Shown here: positions 1-7,019 of the stretch, piece after piece
How the letters are laid out: each line of letters begins with the position of its first letter
Position numbering within the stretch: position 1 is the first letter of the stretch
IMG/VR virus record: IMGVR_UViG_3300031705_000029
Location: 1-30,717 of that record
DNA length: 30,717 nucleotides
Direction: 5' to 3' (one strand)
From: a virus
Made by a program: the position numbers and the translations under genes
Notes under the pieces: generated by a model
What the model was told of the DNA's origin: nothing
Databases searched by the model: none
What the model saw: only the letters and a program-made list of their open reading frames with translations

Positions 1-2
1 CT

Positions 3-593
3 GATGGTAGGAGATCTGACGCAGCTGCTCATGTATTCCATAAGTTCAGTATGTCAAGTGATGCGTCTATGCAGTTTGTATGTGAGTACATTAATAGACC
101 ACCTAAGTCGGAGATATTCTACGAGGACATGATTAAGATGTGTGTCTTCTACGGTTGTCAGATACTGGTAGAGAACAACAAGGTGGGTATACTTAAGTAC
201 TTCGAGAATAGAGGTTACTATGAGTACCTAATGGATAGGCCAGAGATGACTCATACTGAGTGGAGTAAGGGTAAGCAAAAGACGAAGGGTATCCCTGGTT
301 CTGGAGCTGCAGTTATAAACGCTCAAGCTGAGGCTATAGCTACATACGTGTACGACCACGTAGGAATACTTCCTGAGACGGGAGAGATGGGAAGGTGTTA
401 TTTCAATACCCTCCTTGATGATTGGAGTAGATTCGAGATAGATAATAGAACTAAGTATGATGCGAGTATATCCTCATCTTTAGCTTTACTAGCTTCTCAG
501 AAATATATAAAACCAAAGCAAGAATTAAAAATTTCATCACCTTTAGTTAAGAAGTATAACAATAAGGGGATGTTTAGTAAAAAACTAAGATAG
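3..593 (+). CDS. terL: Terminase large subunit, C-terminal part (5' truncated)
   Basis: Partial gene: the frame is open from base 3, so the ATG at 51 is an internal methionine and not the start. The visible 196 residues correspond to the end of the RNase H-like nuclease domain of a phage packaging terminase. The segment with PPKSEIFYEDMIKMCVFYGC, then ENNKVGILKYFENRGY and a downstream YLMDRPEM is the pattern I associate with terminases of crAss-like and related Bacteroidetes phages. Near the C-terminus, KYDASISSSLALLA fits the last catalytic Asp of the fold followed by a small-residue helix. In this family the protein cuts and pumps DNA into the prohead through the portal. The portal gene starts two bases after the stop codon, which fits translational coupling. 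The ATPase domain lies outside the window. Confidence 0.85.
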   Translation, partial: DGRRSDAAAHVFHKFSMSSDASMQFVCEYINRPPKSEIFYEDMIKMCVFYGCQILVENNKVGILKYFENRGYYEYLMDRPEMTHTEWSKGKQKTKGIPGSGAAVINAQAEAIATYVYDHVGILPETGEMGRCYFNTLLDDWSRFEIDNRTKYDASISSSLALLASQKYIKPKQELKISSPLVKKYNNKGMFSKKLR

Positions 594-595
594 AT

Positions 596-2992
596 ATGCT
601 TAACAAGAAACAAGAATCAAATGGCTACCCATCTCCTTTGTCTACGAACGAAGAGAAAGCATCGAAGGCTTATGGTTTAAATTATTTCAGAACCATGTAC
701 TACGAGTGGCATAACAACAGTGATGCTTACTTTAGAGATAAAAAGCTAAGGTACTCTAGAAATAGAAGTTACGCTGAGGGTAATCAGGACGTTGGCAAGT
801 ATAAGGATCTTATGGATGCTGAGGGAGACACGTCTTACCTTAACATTGACTGGACTCCTGTATCTATCGTACCTAAGTTTGTTGACGTTATTGTTAACGG
901 GATGGTAAACCAGGAGTACGACATTAAGGCTCAATCTATTGACCCTGTTGCAGCAAACAAAAGGTTAGAGAAGAAGAAGAAGATGTATGGCGAGATGCTA
1001 TCCAAAGACTTCTTAAATAACTTAGAGGATGAGACTGGTGTACCATTATCTCCTACTGGGTTTGTGGCTGAGAGTTCTGAAGAGGTTGAGATGTTTATGG
1101 CACTTAACTATAAGCAGAACGTTGAGATAGCTTTAGAAAAGGCTATCGAGTATACTTTAGATATAAACGATTACTCTGAGGTTAAGAGGTACATGATTCG
1201 TGACTTAGTTGTCTTAGGAATCTGTGCAGCTAAGACTGACCTATCTGCATCTAGCGGTGTTAAGATACGTCACGTAGACCCAGCAAACCTTATTACCTCT
1301 TTCTCTTCTAGTTCTGACTATAAGAACATTAAGCACGCAGGAGAGGTTTACTCAATGACTATAGCTGATTTAAAGCAGCAGGCAGGTGATGAGTTTAGTG
1401 AGGAAGATTATATTAATATAGCTAACGAGTACGCAGGGAAGAATAACAACCCAATGAACTTTAACACTTCAGCTAGTTACGCTAACGGTGATAACTCTTA
1501 CGACTACGATAAGTTTAGTATTAATATATTAGATGCTGAGTTTATTACAAGTCACGAGTTAAAATACGAGAAAAAAGATAACACTAAGGGTGGTTACTCT
1601 GTAAATAAGAAAGCATCCAACTATAAGCAACCTAAAAATTCTAAGACAAATAGAGAAGCTATTAGTTCTACGATAAAGGTTGTATATAAAGGGAAGTACA
1701 TAATAGGTTCAGACTACGTATTCAATTACGGTCTTATGAAGGATATGCCTAGGAAGAAGTCAGCTCTATCTGAGACTAACTTATCTTATATCATATACCA
1801 ACCTAACCTATATAAAATGAAGAGTCGTTCTTTAGTAGATAGAATGGTTCCTTTTGCTGATCAAATTCAACTAGCTCACCTTAAGATTCAACACGTACTT
1901 GCTAAGGCGAGACCAAAGGGTGCTGCGTTTGAGGTAGGTTCTTTAGAGAACGTATCTAAGGGTGACGGTGGTACGTTTACCCCAATGGAGTTACAAGAGA
2001 TTTACGATCAGACAGGTAACATCTATTACAGACGTATAGACGATGAAGGTCAAATGACTGGAGCTATGCCAATACAAGAACTAGAGAATGGTATAGGTAA
2101 AGACTTCGGTACTCTTATCGGGGTGTACAACCATAACATGCAGATGATTCGTGACGTTACAGGTATTAACGAGGCACGTGACGCATCTAAACCATCTAGT
2201 GAGGCTTTGGTAGGTGTTCAGAAACTTTCTCTCTTAGCGTCCAACAATGCTACAAGAGATATTAATGATGCTTACCTTAACGTAACTAATAGAGTATCTA
2301 AGAGTATTACTATAAGAATGCAAGACTTAGTAAACTTTAAAGGTCTTCACAGTATGTACGCTAATGTTATTGGTGAGACAGCTATGGAATCTATAGACAT
2401 GATGAAGAAGCTATCCATCCATGAGTTTGGTATTACCTTAGAGGTTGCACCTAACGAGGAGGAGAAGCAAATGATGGAACAAAACATTCAGGTATCTTTA
2501 GCTCAGAAGGAGTTAAGGCTAGAGGATGCTATCATGATTCGTACAGTTAGAAACGTGAAGATGGCTAATCAGATGCTTATCCTAAGAAGGAAAAAGTACC
2601 AAGCAGAGATACAAGACCAATCGAAACAAGCTTCAGAGCAGAACGCTCAGTTACAGCAGCAGTCAGCACAGCAGGCAGCACAACTTAAGCAAGAGAGTCT
2701 ACAGGCAGAGATGCAGATAGAAGGAGCTAGAGTTCAGGCTAAGAGTCAGGCAGATATGCAACTGAAACAGTTAGACTACCAACTTAAAGAACAGTTCGAG
2801 CAGGCTCAACACCAGAGAAGGTTAAGAGAGATTGAACTTGGTAACTTAGGTAAGGAGGGTGCAGCTTCATTACAAGGCGGTGTTCGTAAAGAGGTTCAGC
2901 AACAGTCTGCTATAAACCAATCTCAGATGATAGAACAGAGAGATGGGAAGAGAGGACCTCTAGGTGAGGAATCAAAAGAAGTTCCTCAATAA
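596..2992 (+). CDS. Portal protein (798 aa)
   Basis: Predicted portal, the dodecameric ring at the special capsid vertex through which DNA enters and leaves. Its position directly after terminase, its length near 800 residues and the stretch around residues 516-560 (VTGINEARDASKPSSEALVG, then a helix with KLSLLASNNATRDIND) match portals of crAss-like phages, which carry a 'TGxNE..D.S.P' motif before the long wing/stem helices. The last 130 residues (about 665-798) are unusually rich in Gln, Ala and Lys and look like a long coiled coil or crown/barrel extension inside the capsid. The start at ATG 596 follows the terminase stop by two bases in an A-rich context without Shine-Dalgarno. The stop overlaps the upstream edge of the next promoter. 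Family assignment rests on recalled resemblance and context. Confidence 0.85.
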   Translation: MLNKKQESNGYPSPLSTNEEKASKAYGLNYFRTMYYEWHNNSDAYFRDKKLRYSRNRSYAEGNQDVGKYKDLMDAEGDTSYLNIDWTPVSIVPKFVDVIVNGMVNQEYDIKAQSIDPVAANKRLEKKKKMYGEMLSKDFLNNLEDETGVPLSPTGFVAESSEEVEMFMALNYKQNVEIALEKAIEYTLDINDYSEVKRYMIRDLVVLGICAAKTDLSASSGVKIRHVDPANLITSFSSSSDYKNIKHAGEVYSMTIADLKQQAGDEFSEEDYINIANEYAGKNNNPMNFNTSASYANGDNSYDYDKFSINILDAEFITSHELKYEKKDNTKGGYSVNKKASNYKQPKNSKTNREAISSTIKVVYKGKYIIGSDYVFNYGLMKDMPRKKSALSETNLSYIIYQPNLYKMKSRSLVDRMVPFADQIQLAHLKIQHVLAKARPKGAAFEVGSLENVSKGDGGTFTPMELQEIYDQTGNIYYRRIDDEGQMTGAMPIQELENGIGKDFGTLIGVYNHNMQMIRDVTGINEARDASKPSSEALVGVQKLSLLASNNATRDINDAYLNVTNRVSKSITIRMQDLVNFKGLHSMYANVIGETAMESIDMMKKLSIHEFGITLEVAPNEEEKQMMEQNIQVSLAQKELRLEDAIMIRTVRNVKMANQMLILRRKKYQAEIQDQSKQASEQNAQLQQQSAQQAAQLKQESLQAEMQIEGARVQAKSQADMQLKQLDYQLKEQFEQAQHQRRLREIELGNLGKEGAASLQGGVRKEVQQQSAINQSQMIEQRDGKRGPLGEESKEVPQ

Positions 2993-2993
2993 A

Positions 2994-3023
2994 TTGGCCT
3001 TTTAATAAAAAAGGTTATATTTG
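2994..3023 (+). promoter_or_regulatory. Bacteroidetes-type promoter upstream of scaffold and capsid genes
   Basis: TATATTTG at 3016-3023 is a perfect match to the Bacteroidetes -7 consensus TAnnTTTG. A TTG at 2994-2996 lies 19 bases upstream, a normal spacing for the -33 element of the host primary sigma factor. The predicted start falls a few bases after 3023, leaving a leader of roughly 25 bases before ATG 3054. It would drive the scaffold and major capsid genes independently of the terminase-portal transcript. Confidence 0.65.
2995..3017 (+). terminator. Weak hairpin between portal gene and promoter
   Basis: CCTTTT (2998-3003) and AAAAGG (3009-3014) can pair around AATAA, with wobble extension to 2995/3017. 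It sits inside the spacer of the promoter at 2994-3023 and lacks a clean T-tract on the + strand. It could be a weak terminator for the terminase-portal transcript or could be coincidental. Confidence 0.3.
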
Positions 3024-3053
3024 CGAAATACGAATAAGTAAATTTAAGAAAAG

Positions 3054-4130
3054 ATGGATATAAGAGACGAGTTAGTAAAACAGTTTGGAGGTGAGGTAGT
3101 TCAACCACAAACACAAGGAAATATCGTTGACTTAACTGGTGATGAAAACCAAGCAGTTGAGTCAGAGCAACCTATAAACGAGGAGCGATCTGACATTATA
3201 GACTTGACAGGAGAGAGTTCTTTAAATATTGAGGAGACCAATGTTGATGAAAATCAAGGTGGTCAACAAGAGGAGTACGAAGGAATCAGTGACGAACAAA
3301 TCTTTCAACACCTTAGCGATAAGCTTGGGCGAGAGTTTACGTCTTATGATGATTTTGACACTACCAGTGAGACAACAGAAAATAATGACTTTGCAAGCGA
3401 GCAGCTACAGGTTATTAATGACTACGTTAGAGACACAGGTAGAAGCGTTCAAGATTACCTAAACACTCAGACTGTTGATTTAACTGACGTGTCTGATGGA
3501 GCAGTAATGAAGGAGTATCTACGAGTAGAGAATCCAAGCTTAACTGAAGCTGAGTTAAGTGACTACATTGCAGCAACATACAAAACAGACTCTGAGGAGT
3601 ACACCACGAGGGACACCAACGCAGGGAAGGTTCAACTTACGAAGGACGCTAGAACTGCCAGAGATTACTTTAATCAGATTAAAGAGGATTACGCCATGCC
3701 AATGGAGGCAGGAGCAGATCCTGGAGTGTCTGAGGAAGAGAGAGGGGAATGGTTGAATGAAATGGAGGTAGAGGTTAATGACCTTGAAGGTTTATCTTTC
3801 TCTATGAATGACCAAGGCGAAGAGTTTACTTACAATCTAGATGACGATGCTCGTCAGGAGATTAAGGGCTACAACTCTGACCTAGAGAACTTTTTCGACA
3901 AGTATGTAAGCGAAGGCGGAGACTGGAACTTTGACGCTCTGAATACAGATATGTACATCCTGAACAACATCGACAAGATCGTTAGGGGTGTCGCTAATCA
4001 GTACAGAAGCAAAGGGACAGAGAGCGTAATCAATGAGATTAAGAACCCATCGTTTGTCCAAGACAAGCAGGGTACACCTCAAAGACAAGAGTCAACTCTC
4101 GACATGTTGAGAAAACAAATTCTTGGTTAA
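3054..4130 (+). CDS. Probable capsid scaffolding protein (358 aa)
   Basis: Likely the internal scaffold that shapes the prohead. Evidence is its position between portal and major capsid genes, a very acidic, Gln/Glu-rich, low-complexity N-terminal third (about 1-115), a helical middle (about 115-235) and a short basic amphipathic C-terminus ending LDMLRKQILG. A basic C-terminal helix is the usual capsid-binding end of scaffolds. The helical middle (for example VINDYVRDTGRSVQDYL and the NPSLTEAELSDYI region) resembles the gene found at this spot in related Bacteroidetes podoviruses. A short motif recurs as IVDLTGD (24-30), IIDLTGE (48-54) and VDLTDV (141-146). No protease motif is visible. ATG 3054 is the first codon after the promoter leader. 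An internal virion protein is the alternative. Confidence 0.6.
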   Translation: MDIRDELVKQFGGEVVQPQTQGNIVDLTGDENQAVESEQPINEERSDIIDLTGESSLNIEETNVDENQGGQQEEYEGISDEQIFQHLSDKLGREFTSYDDFDTTSETTENNDFASEQLQVINDYVRDTGRSVQDYLNTQTVDLTDVSDGAVMKEYLRVENPSLTEAELSDYIAATYKTDSEEYTTRDTNAGKVQLTKDARTARDYFNQIKEDYAMPMEAGADPGVSEEERGEWLNEMEVEVNDLEGLSFSMNDQGEEFTYNLDDDARQEIKGYNSDLENFFDKYVSEGGDWNFDALNTDMYILNNIDKIVRGVANQYRSKGTESVINEIKNPSFVQDKQGTPQRQESTLDMLRKQILG

Positions 4131-4135
4131 AAAAC

Positions 4136-4166
4136 AAAATTAATTTTCATTTTAAAATAAAACAAA
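4136..4166 (+). promoter_or_regulatory. AT-only leader of the major capsid gene with two palindromes
   Basis: The 36-base gap before the capsid gene is almost pure A/T. It contains two adjacent perfect palindromes, AAAATTAATTTT (4136-4147) and ATTTTAAAAT (4149-4158), then an A-rich run directly before ATG 4167. Unstructured A-rich leaders support translation initiation in Bacteroidetes, which rarely use Shine-Dalgarno pairing. TAATTTTC at 4141-4148 is one base off a -7 element but has no well-spaced -33 element. Confidence 0.35.
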
Positions 4167-5573
4167 ATGGCAAACGTAGGTTTAGGTACTAACATGGTGG
4201 CAACACCATCAAGTGCCGCAGTAGCTACTACTAGTAATTATGTGAGTTCTGCTCACCTTATTGCTTCTGGAGATACTTCAGCAGCTTTTCATTCACGAGA
4301 TGTAGATGAGCAACTAGTAAAAAGATACGGTAATCAAGGTATTACTGGATTAATGGAACTAATGGGTTCTAAAAAAGAAACAAAAGCTAAGACTTTTGAG
4401 CACTACGAAGAAACACTTCTTCATAATTCCTTTACTGGATCTTTCCATGCGTCTAATGGTACTTTAACTATAGCTTCAGGAGATAGAGATGGTTTAGGAA
4501 ATACAGCACTTAGAGAGGGCGATCTATTGATCGGTAATACAGGTGTAATGTACTACGTAGCAGAAGCTATGGTACAACCAGATTATGCTGCCATCTGTAA
4601 GGAGATGGATGGTTCTTTAGCTGTAGGTGCAGATACAACCTTCGCTATTGTAGGTAATGCTCACGCAGAGCAATCTGATCAACCAACAGGTATTACTCCA
4701 TCTGTACACCACTACTCTAATAAGTGTCAGATCATTAAGGAATCATTTGTAGTTTCAGGTTCTGAGGCAACTAACGCAGTTTATGTGAAGGTTAACTCTC
4801 CAGAAAGCGGAACAGGATACCTTTGGTATTTACAAGGTGAAGCTGATACTCACCAACGTTTCTTAGATTATTCTGAACTTGCAATGATTGTAGGTGAAGC
4901 TGGTGATGGTACATTATCAAACGTAGACTCTGATACTGATGGTTCAGGTGCTGCAACTGGTGTGACAACAACAGAAGGTCTTTTACCTTTCATTGAGAAT
5001 AAAGGTCAAACTATGGACTTAGGTTCTTCAGCAATTACAATGGCTGACTTTGATGCTGCTGTTAAGTCTTTAGACAAGTACAGAGGAGCAAAAGAGATGG
5101 CTCTTTACGCTGGTATTAACTTATCGTTAGATATTGATGACTTATTAGCATCTCAAGGAGCTTACGCTGCAGGTGGAGCTAACTATGGTACTTTCGCTAA
5201 CAATAAAGATATGGCGTTGAACTTAGGTTTTAACTCGTTCTCTCGTGGTGGTTACACTTTCCACAAGAAGACTTATGACTTATTCAACCGTCCTGATTTA
5301 TTAGGAGCTGCTGGATTCAACTACAATGGTTTCGGAATGTGTATCCCTATGGATTCTCAAAAAGATGCTAAGTCTGGAGCTAAGATTCCTTCGTTACGTA
5401 TGCGTTATAAAGCTGCTAACGGGTACTCTCGTGAGATGGAACACTGGTTAACTGGTGGAGCTGTTCTTCAAAATAAGACTAACGGTTTAGATGAGTTACG
5501 TTGTAACTACAGAACTGAACGTGGTTTTGAAGGGTTTGCACCAAACCGTTTCTTATTGTTCAAAAAATCATAA
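4167..5573 (+). CDS. Major capsid protein (468 aa)
   Basis: Predicted HK97-fold major capsid protein, the main shell protein. Support: position after portal and scaffold, its typical length, dominance of small residues (Ala, Gly, Ser, Thr), the N-terminal helix region with VKRYGNQGITGLMELMGSKK and KTFEHYEETLLHN, and a C-terminal part with an extended beta-rich A-domain ending RGFEGFAPNRFLLFKKS. The stretch at about 95-185 (GTLTIASGDR, REGDLLIGNTGVMYYVAEA) looks like a beta-barrel insertion in the E-loop/I-domain region. Codons favour T-ending GGT/GCT/ACT more strongly than in neighbouring genes, as expected for the most abundant phage protein. It is preceded by an AT-only leader and followed by a terminator hairpin. 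I saw no delta-domain or protease processing signal. Confidence 0.88.
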   Translation: MANVGLGTNMVATPSSAAVATTSNYVSSAHLIASGDTSAAFHSRDVDEQLVKRYGNQGITGLMELMGSKKETKAKTFEHYEETLLHNSFTGSFHASNGTLTIASGDRDGLGNTALREGDLLIGNTGVMYYVAEAMVQPDYAAICKEMDGSLAVGADTTFAIVGNAHAEQSDQPTGITPSVHHYSNKCQIIKESFVVSGSEATNAVYVKVNSPESGTGYLWYLQGEADTHQRFLDYSELAMIVGEAGDGTLSNVDSDTDGSGAATGVTTTEGLLPFIENKGQTMDLGSSAITMADFDAAVKSLDKYRGAKEMALYAGINLSLDIDDLLASQGAYAAGGANYGTFANNKDMALNLGFNSFSRGGYTFHKKTYDLFNRPDLLGAAGFNYNGFGMCIPMDSQKDAKSGAKIPSLRMRYKAANGYSREMEHWLTGGAVLQNKTNGLDELRCNYRTERGFEGFAPNRFLLFKKS

Positions 5574-5590
5574 TTAAAAATCTAGATTAA

Positions 5591-5622
5591 AGGAAGGGGG
5601 ATAATCCTCCTTCTTAAATCTT
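5591..5622 (+). terminator. Terminator hairpin after the major capsid gene
   Basis: GAAGGGGGA (5593-5601) pairs with TCCTCCTTC (5605-5613) around TAA, with one G-T wobble and two extra outer pairs. The following T-tract is weak (TCTTTTAAA further on), so termination is probably partial. That would allow read-through into the 104-aa gene. Confidence 0.65.
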
Positions 5623-5638
5623 TTAAACTTTATAGAAA

Positions 5639-5953
5639 ATGAAATACTTAATGTTTATTGACGCTGCTGATACTGCATCAGTATATCCATCAGCTTCTTT
5701 GTTAGCCATGACTATAGCCGCTGACGGTCAGTTATTGCTAAAATTCAAAAGCTCTATTGGTGGTGGTACTGGTGCTGAACACGATTCAGTTGCCTTAACT
5801 ATCGTTGCTGATACTGAGAAAGTAGTAATGAGTAATATTATAGCTGCTATAGCTGACGATGTTAAAGGTCGTGAGTTAGTGGTTGTAAGAGATGATATTG
5901 CCTTAGAGGGTATTGCTGGAGTCTCTTCTATTGTTATTACTTTAGATTCATAG
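5639..5953 (+). CDS. Small virion-associated protein of unknown function (104 aa)
   Basis: I do not recognise a named family. The protein is short, alanine- and valine-rich and predicted mostly beta with one helix: MKYLMFIDA at the N-terminus, a Gly-rich turn SSIGGGTGAEHD at about 39-50, a helix around VVMSNIIAAIADDVKG and a final strand VSSIVITLDS. No signal peptide or membrane segment is seen. A small gene of this style directly after the capsid gene is common in Bacteroidetes podoviruses, so a head decoration or capsid-cementing role is a fair guess. It is flanked by terminator hairpins on both sides and has no clear promoter of its own. Its level is therefore probably set by read-through of the capsid terminator. 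ATG 5639 has an A-rich upstream context. Confidence 0.8.
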   Translation: MKYLMFIDAADTASVYPSASLLAMTIAADGQLLLKFKSSIGGGTGAEHDSVALTIVADTEKVVMSNIIAAIADDVKGRELVVVRDDIALEGIAGVSSIVITLDS

Positions 5954-5980
5954 TAGCTAATACCTACTAATTATATTACT

Positions 5981-6006
5981 GGAGGGGGCTTTGTTCCCCT
6001 CCTTTT
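5981..6006 (+). terminator. Rho-independent terminator after the 104-aa gene
   Basis: Perfect 7-bp GC-rich stem GGAGGGG (5981-5987) / CCCCTCC (5996-6002) with an 8-base loop, followed by TTTT (6003-6006). This is a canonical intrinsic terminator on the + strand. Confidence 0.8.
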
Positions 6007-6036
6007 ATAACTTCAAGTTAATTTTAGACAATTATT

Positions 6037-6921
6037 ATGACATCAAAACACACAACAGCAAGGAAGGCTGTAACACCTCCACAACCTACTAAGGTCGTAG
6101 CTCAAGCTCCCTTAATGGAAAAGAAATTCACACCTCAATTTTCTAACAGAGAGCAAGAATACAAGGCTACTGTATATCATTTAAAATCTAAAGCAAAAAA
6201 AAGGAATGGTATGCCTCAATACCCTGTAGTTTCTTTATTGAAAGCTGAAGATATTATATTTGACCCTGAGACAGGAGAGAATAGAAAGATTAGATACGTA
6301 CCTGGAGAGGCTTCTATATTTGTAGATGACCACCCAGACACAGCTAAGATGAGAGATCCTATCTCTTTTAATAATGGGTATTTATACGTTGACCACACAA
6401 ACCCTACACTAAGAAAGTACCTAGATACTTGCAACGCTAACGGGAGTAATCCTCATAGAATTAAAACTAAGAGCGTTCTATTTAGCGTTAAGGACGACAA
6501 GAAGTCCGCACAAGACAGGATAGCTCAGGTGGCTGATGTTATGGATGCTGTACAAAGTGCTCTTAAAATGCCTCTAAATGAGCTTGTAGGGTACGCAAAG
6601 GTATTAGGTGTCAACACTAACAAGAGTGTAGATGAGATTCGTTGGGATATGAAGGTTCAAGCAGAGAAAAACCCTGCAGCTTTCTTAGCAGGAATGAATG
6701 ATCCTCGTACAGAGATGAAGCAGTTGTTACTTATGGCGGAGGAGTCAGGTATCATATCAATGAAGAAAACAGGAGTTACGTGGGTATCTTCAGGTAATAC
6801 TATTTGTGTTCCAGCAATTGGAGTTAAGCCTATCGAGAGAATGGTAGACTTCTGTTCTGATGGTGACGGAGAGCAGATATACTCTGAGATTGAACGTAGA
6901 CTTCAAGCGATAAACGGATAA
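6037..6921 (+). CDS. Hypothetical structural-region protein with HeH/Rho-N-like helical motif (294 aa)
   Basis: Function not recognised. The first 40 residues are basic, Pro/Gln/Thr-rich and probably disordered. Residues 40-140 look like a mixed beta domain with LLKAEDIIFDPETGENRKI and GYLYVDHTNPTLRKYLDTCN. Residues 179-213 (PLNELVGYAKVLGVNTNK, then SVDEIRWDMKVQAEKNP) have the helix–loop–helix spacing of HeH/Rho N-terminal-like nucleic-acid-binding motifs. The C-terminal 75 residues include MKQLLLMAEESGII and MVDFCSDGDGEQIYSEIE, a combination I associate with unnamed proteins beside head genes of Bacteroidetes phages. A DNA-contacting head or head-completion protein is possible but unproven. 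It lies between two terminators with no convincing promoter. ATG 6037 is the first in frame after the upstream hairpin. Confidence 0.75.
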   Translation: MTSKHTTARKAVTPPQPTKVVAQAPLMEKKFTPQFSNREQEYKATVYHLKSKAKKRNGMPQYPVVSLLKAEDIIFDPETGENRKIRYVPGEASIFVDDHPDTAKMRDPISFNNGYLYVDHTNPTLRKYLDTCNANGSNPHRIKTKSVLFSVKDDKKSAQDRIAQVADVMDAVQSALKMPLNELVGYAKVLGVNTNKSVDEIRWDMKVQAEKNPAAFLAGMNDPRTEMKQLLLMAEESGIISMKKTGVTWVSSGNTICVPAIGVKPIERMVDFCSDGDGEQIYSEIERRLQAING

Positions 6922-6943
6922 TGATTTAATATAATATATGCTT

Positions 6944-6973
6944 AAAGGGGGACTTAACAGTCCTCCTTTTTTG
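6944..6973 (+). terminator. Strong intrinsic terminator after the 294-aa gene
   Basis: AAAGGGGGACT (6944-6954) pairs with AGTCCTCCTTT (6959-6969) around a four-base loop, an 11-bp stem with one G-T wobble. It runs straight into further T residues (6970-6972). The T-tract also supplies the TTTG of the next promoter. Confidence 0.85.
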
Positions 6974-6999
6974 TTATACGAATAAATTTCGTACTTTTG
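6970..6999 (+). promoter_or_regulatory. Bacteroidetes-type promoter for the ring/muzzle genes
   Basis: TACTTTTG at 6992-6999 is a perfect TAnnTTTG -7 element. TTTG at 6970-6973, 18 bases upstream, is a full -33 match. The -33 element is made of the last bases of the preceding terminator's T-tract, so termination and re-initiation are packed into 56 bases. ATG 7020 follows 20 bases after the -7 element. Confidence 0.75.
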
Positions 7000-7019
7000 C
7001 TTTAAATAAATTTAGAATA

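Noticed and set aside
51-593. Terminase fragment starting at ATG 51 as a complete 180-aa gene
   Set aside because: The frame stays open upstream to base 3 with terminase-like sequence, so this is the truncated end of a longer gene.
3192-3218. IIDLTGE as a eukaryotic SUMO-interacting motif
   Set aside because: The similarity is to a very short degenerate motif and a bacterial phage setting gives it no meaning; the repetition itself is reported instead.
3229-3756. Overlapping + strand ORFs of 77 and 65 codons within the scaffold gene
   Set aside because: They are alternative-frame shadows with unlikely composition and no promoter or spacing that would support translation.
4141-4148. TAATTTTC as a promoter for the capsid gene
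   Set aside because: One mismatch to the -7 consensus and the nearest TTG (4123-4125) is only 15 bases upstream, so spacing is poor.
6019-6026. TAATTTTA as a promoter for the 294-aa gene
   Set aside because: The final G of the -7 element is missing and no -33 element lies at proper spacing.
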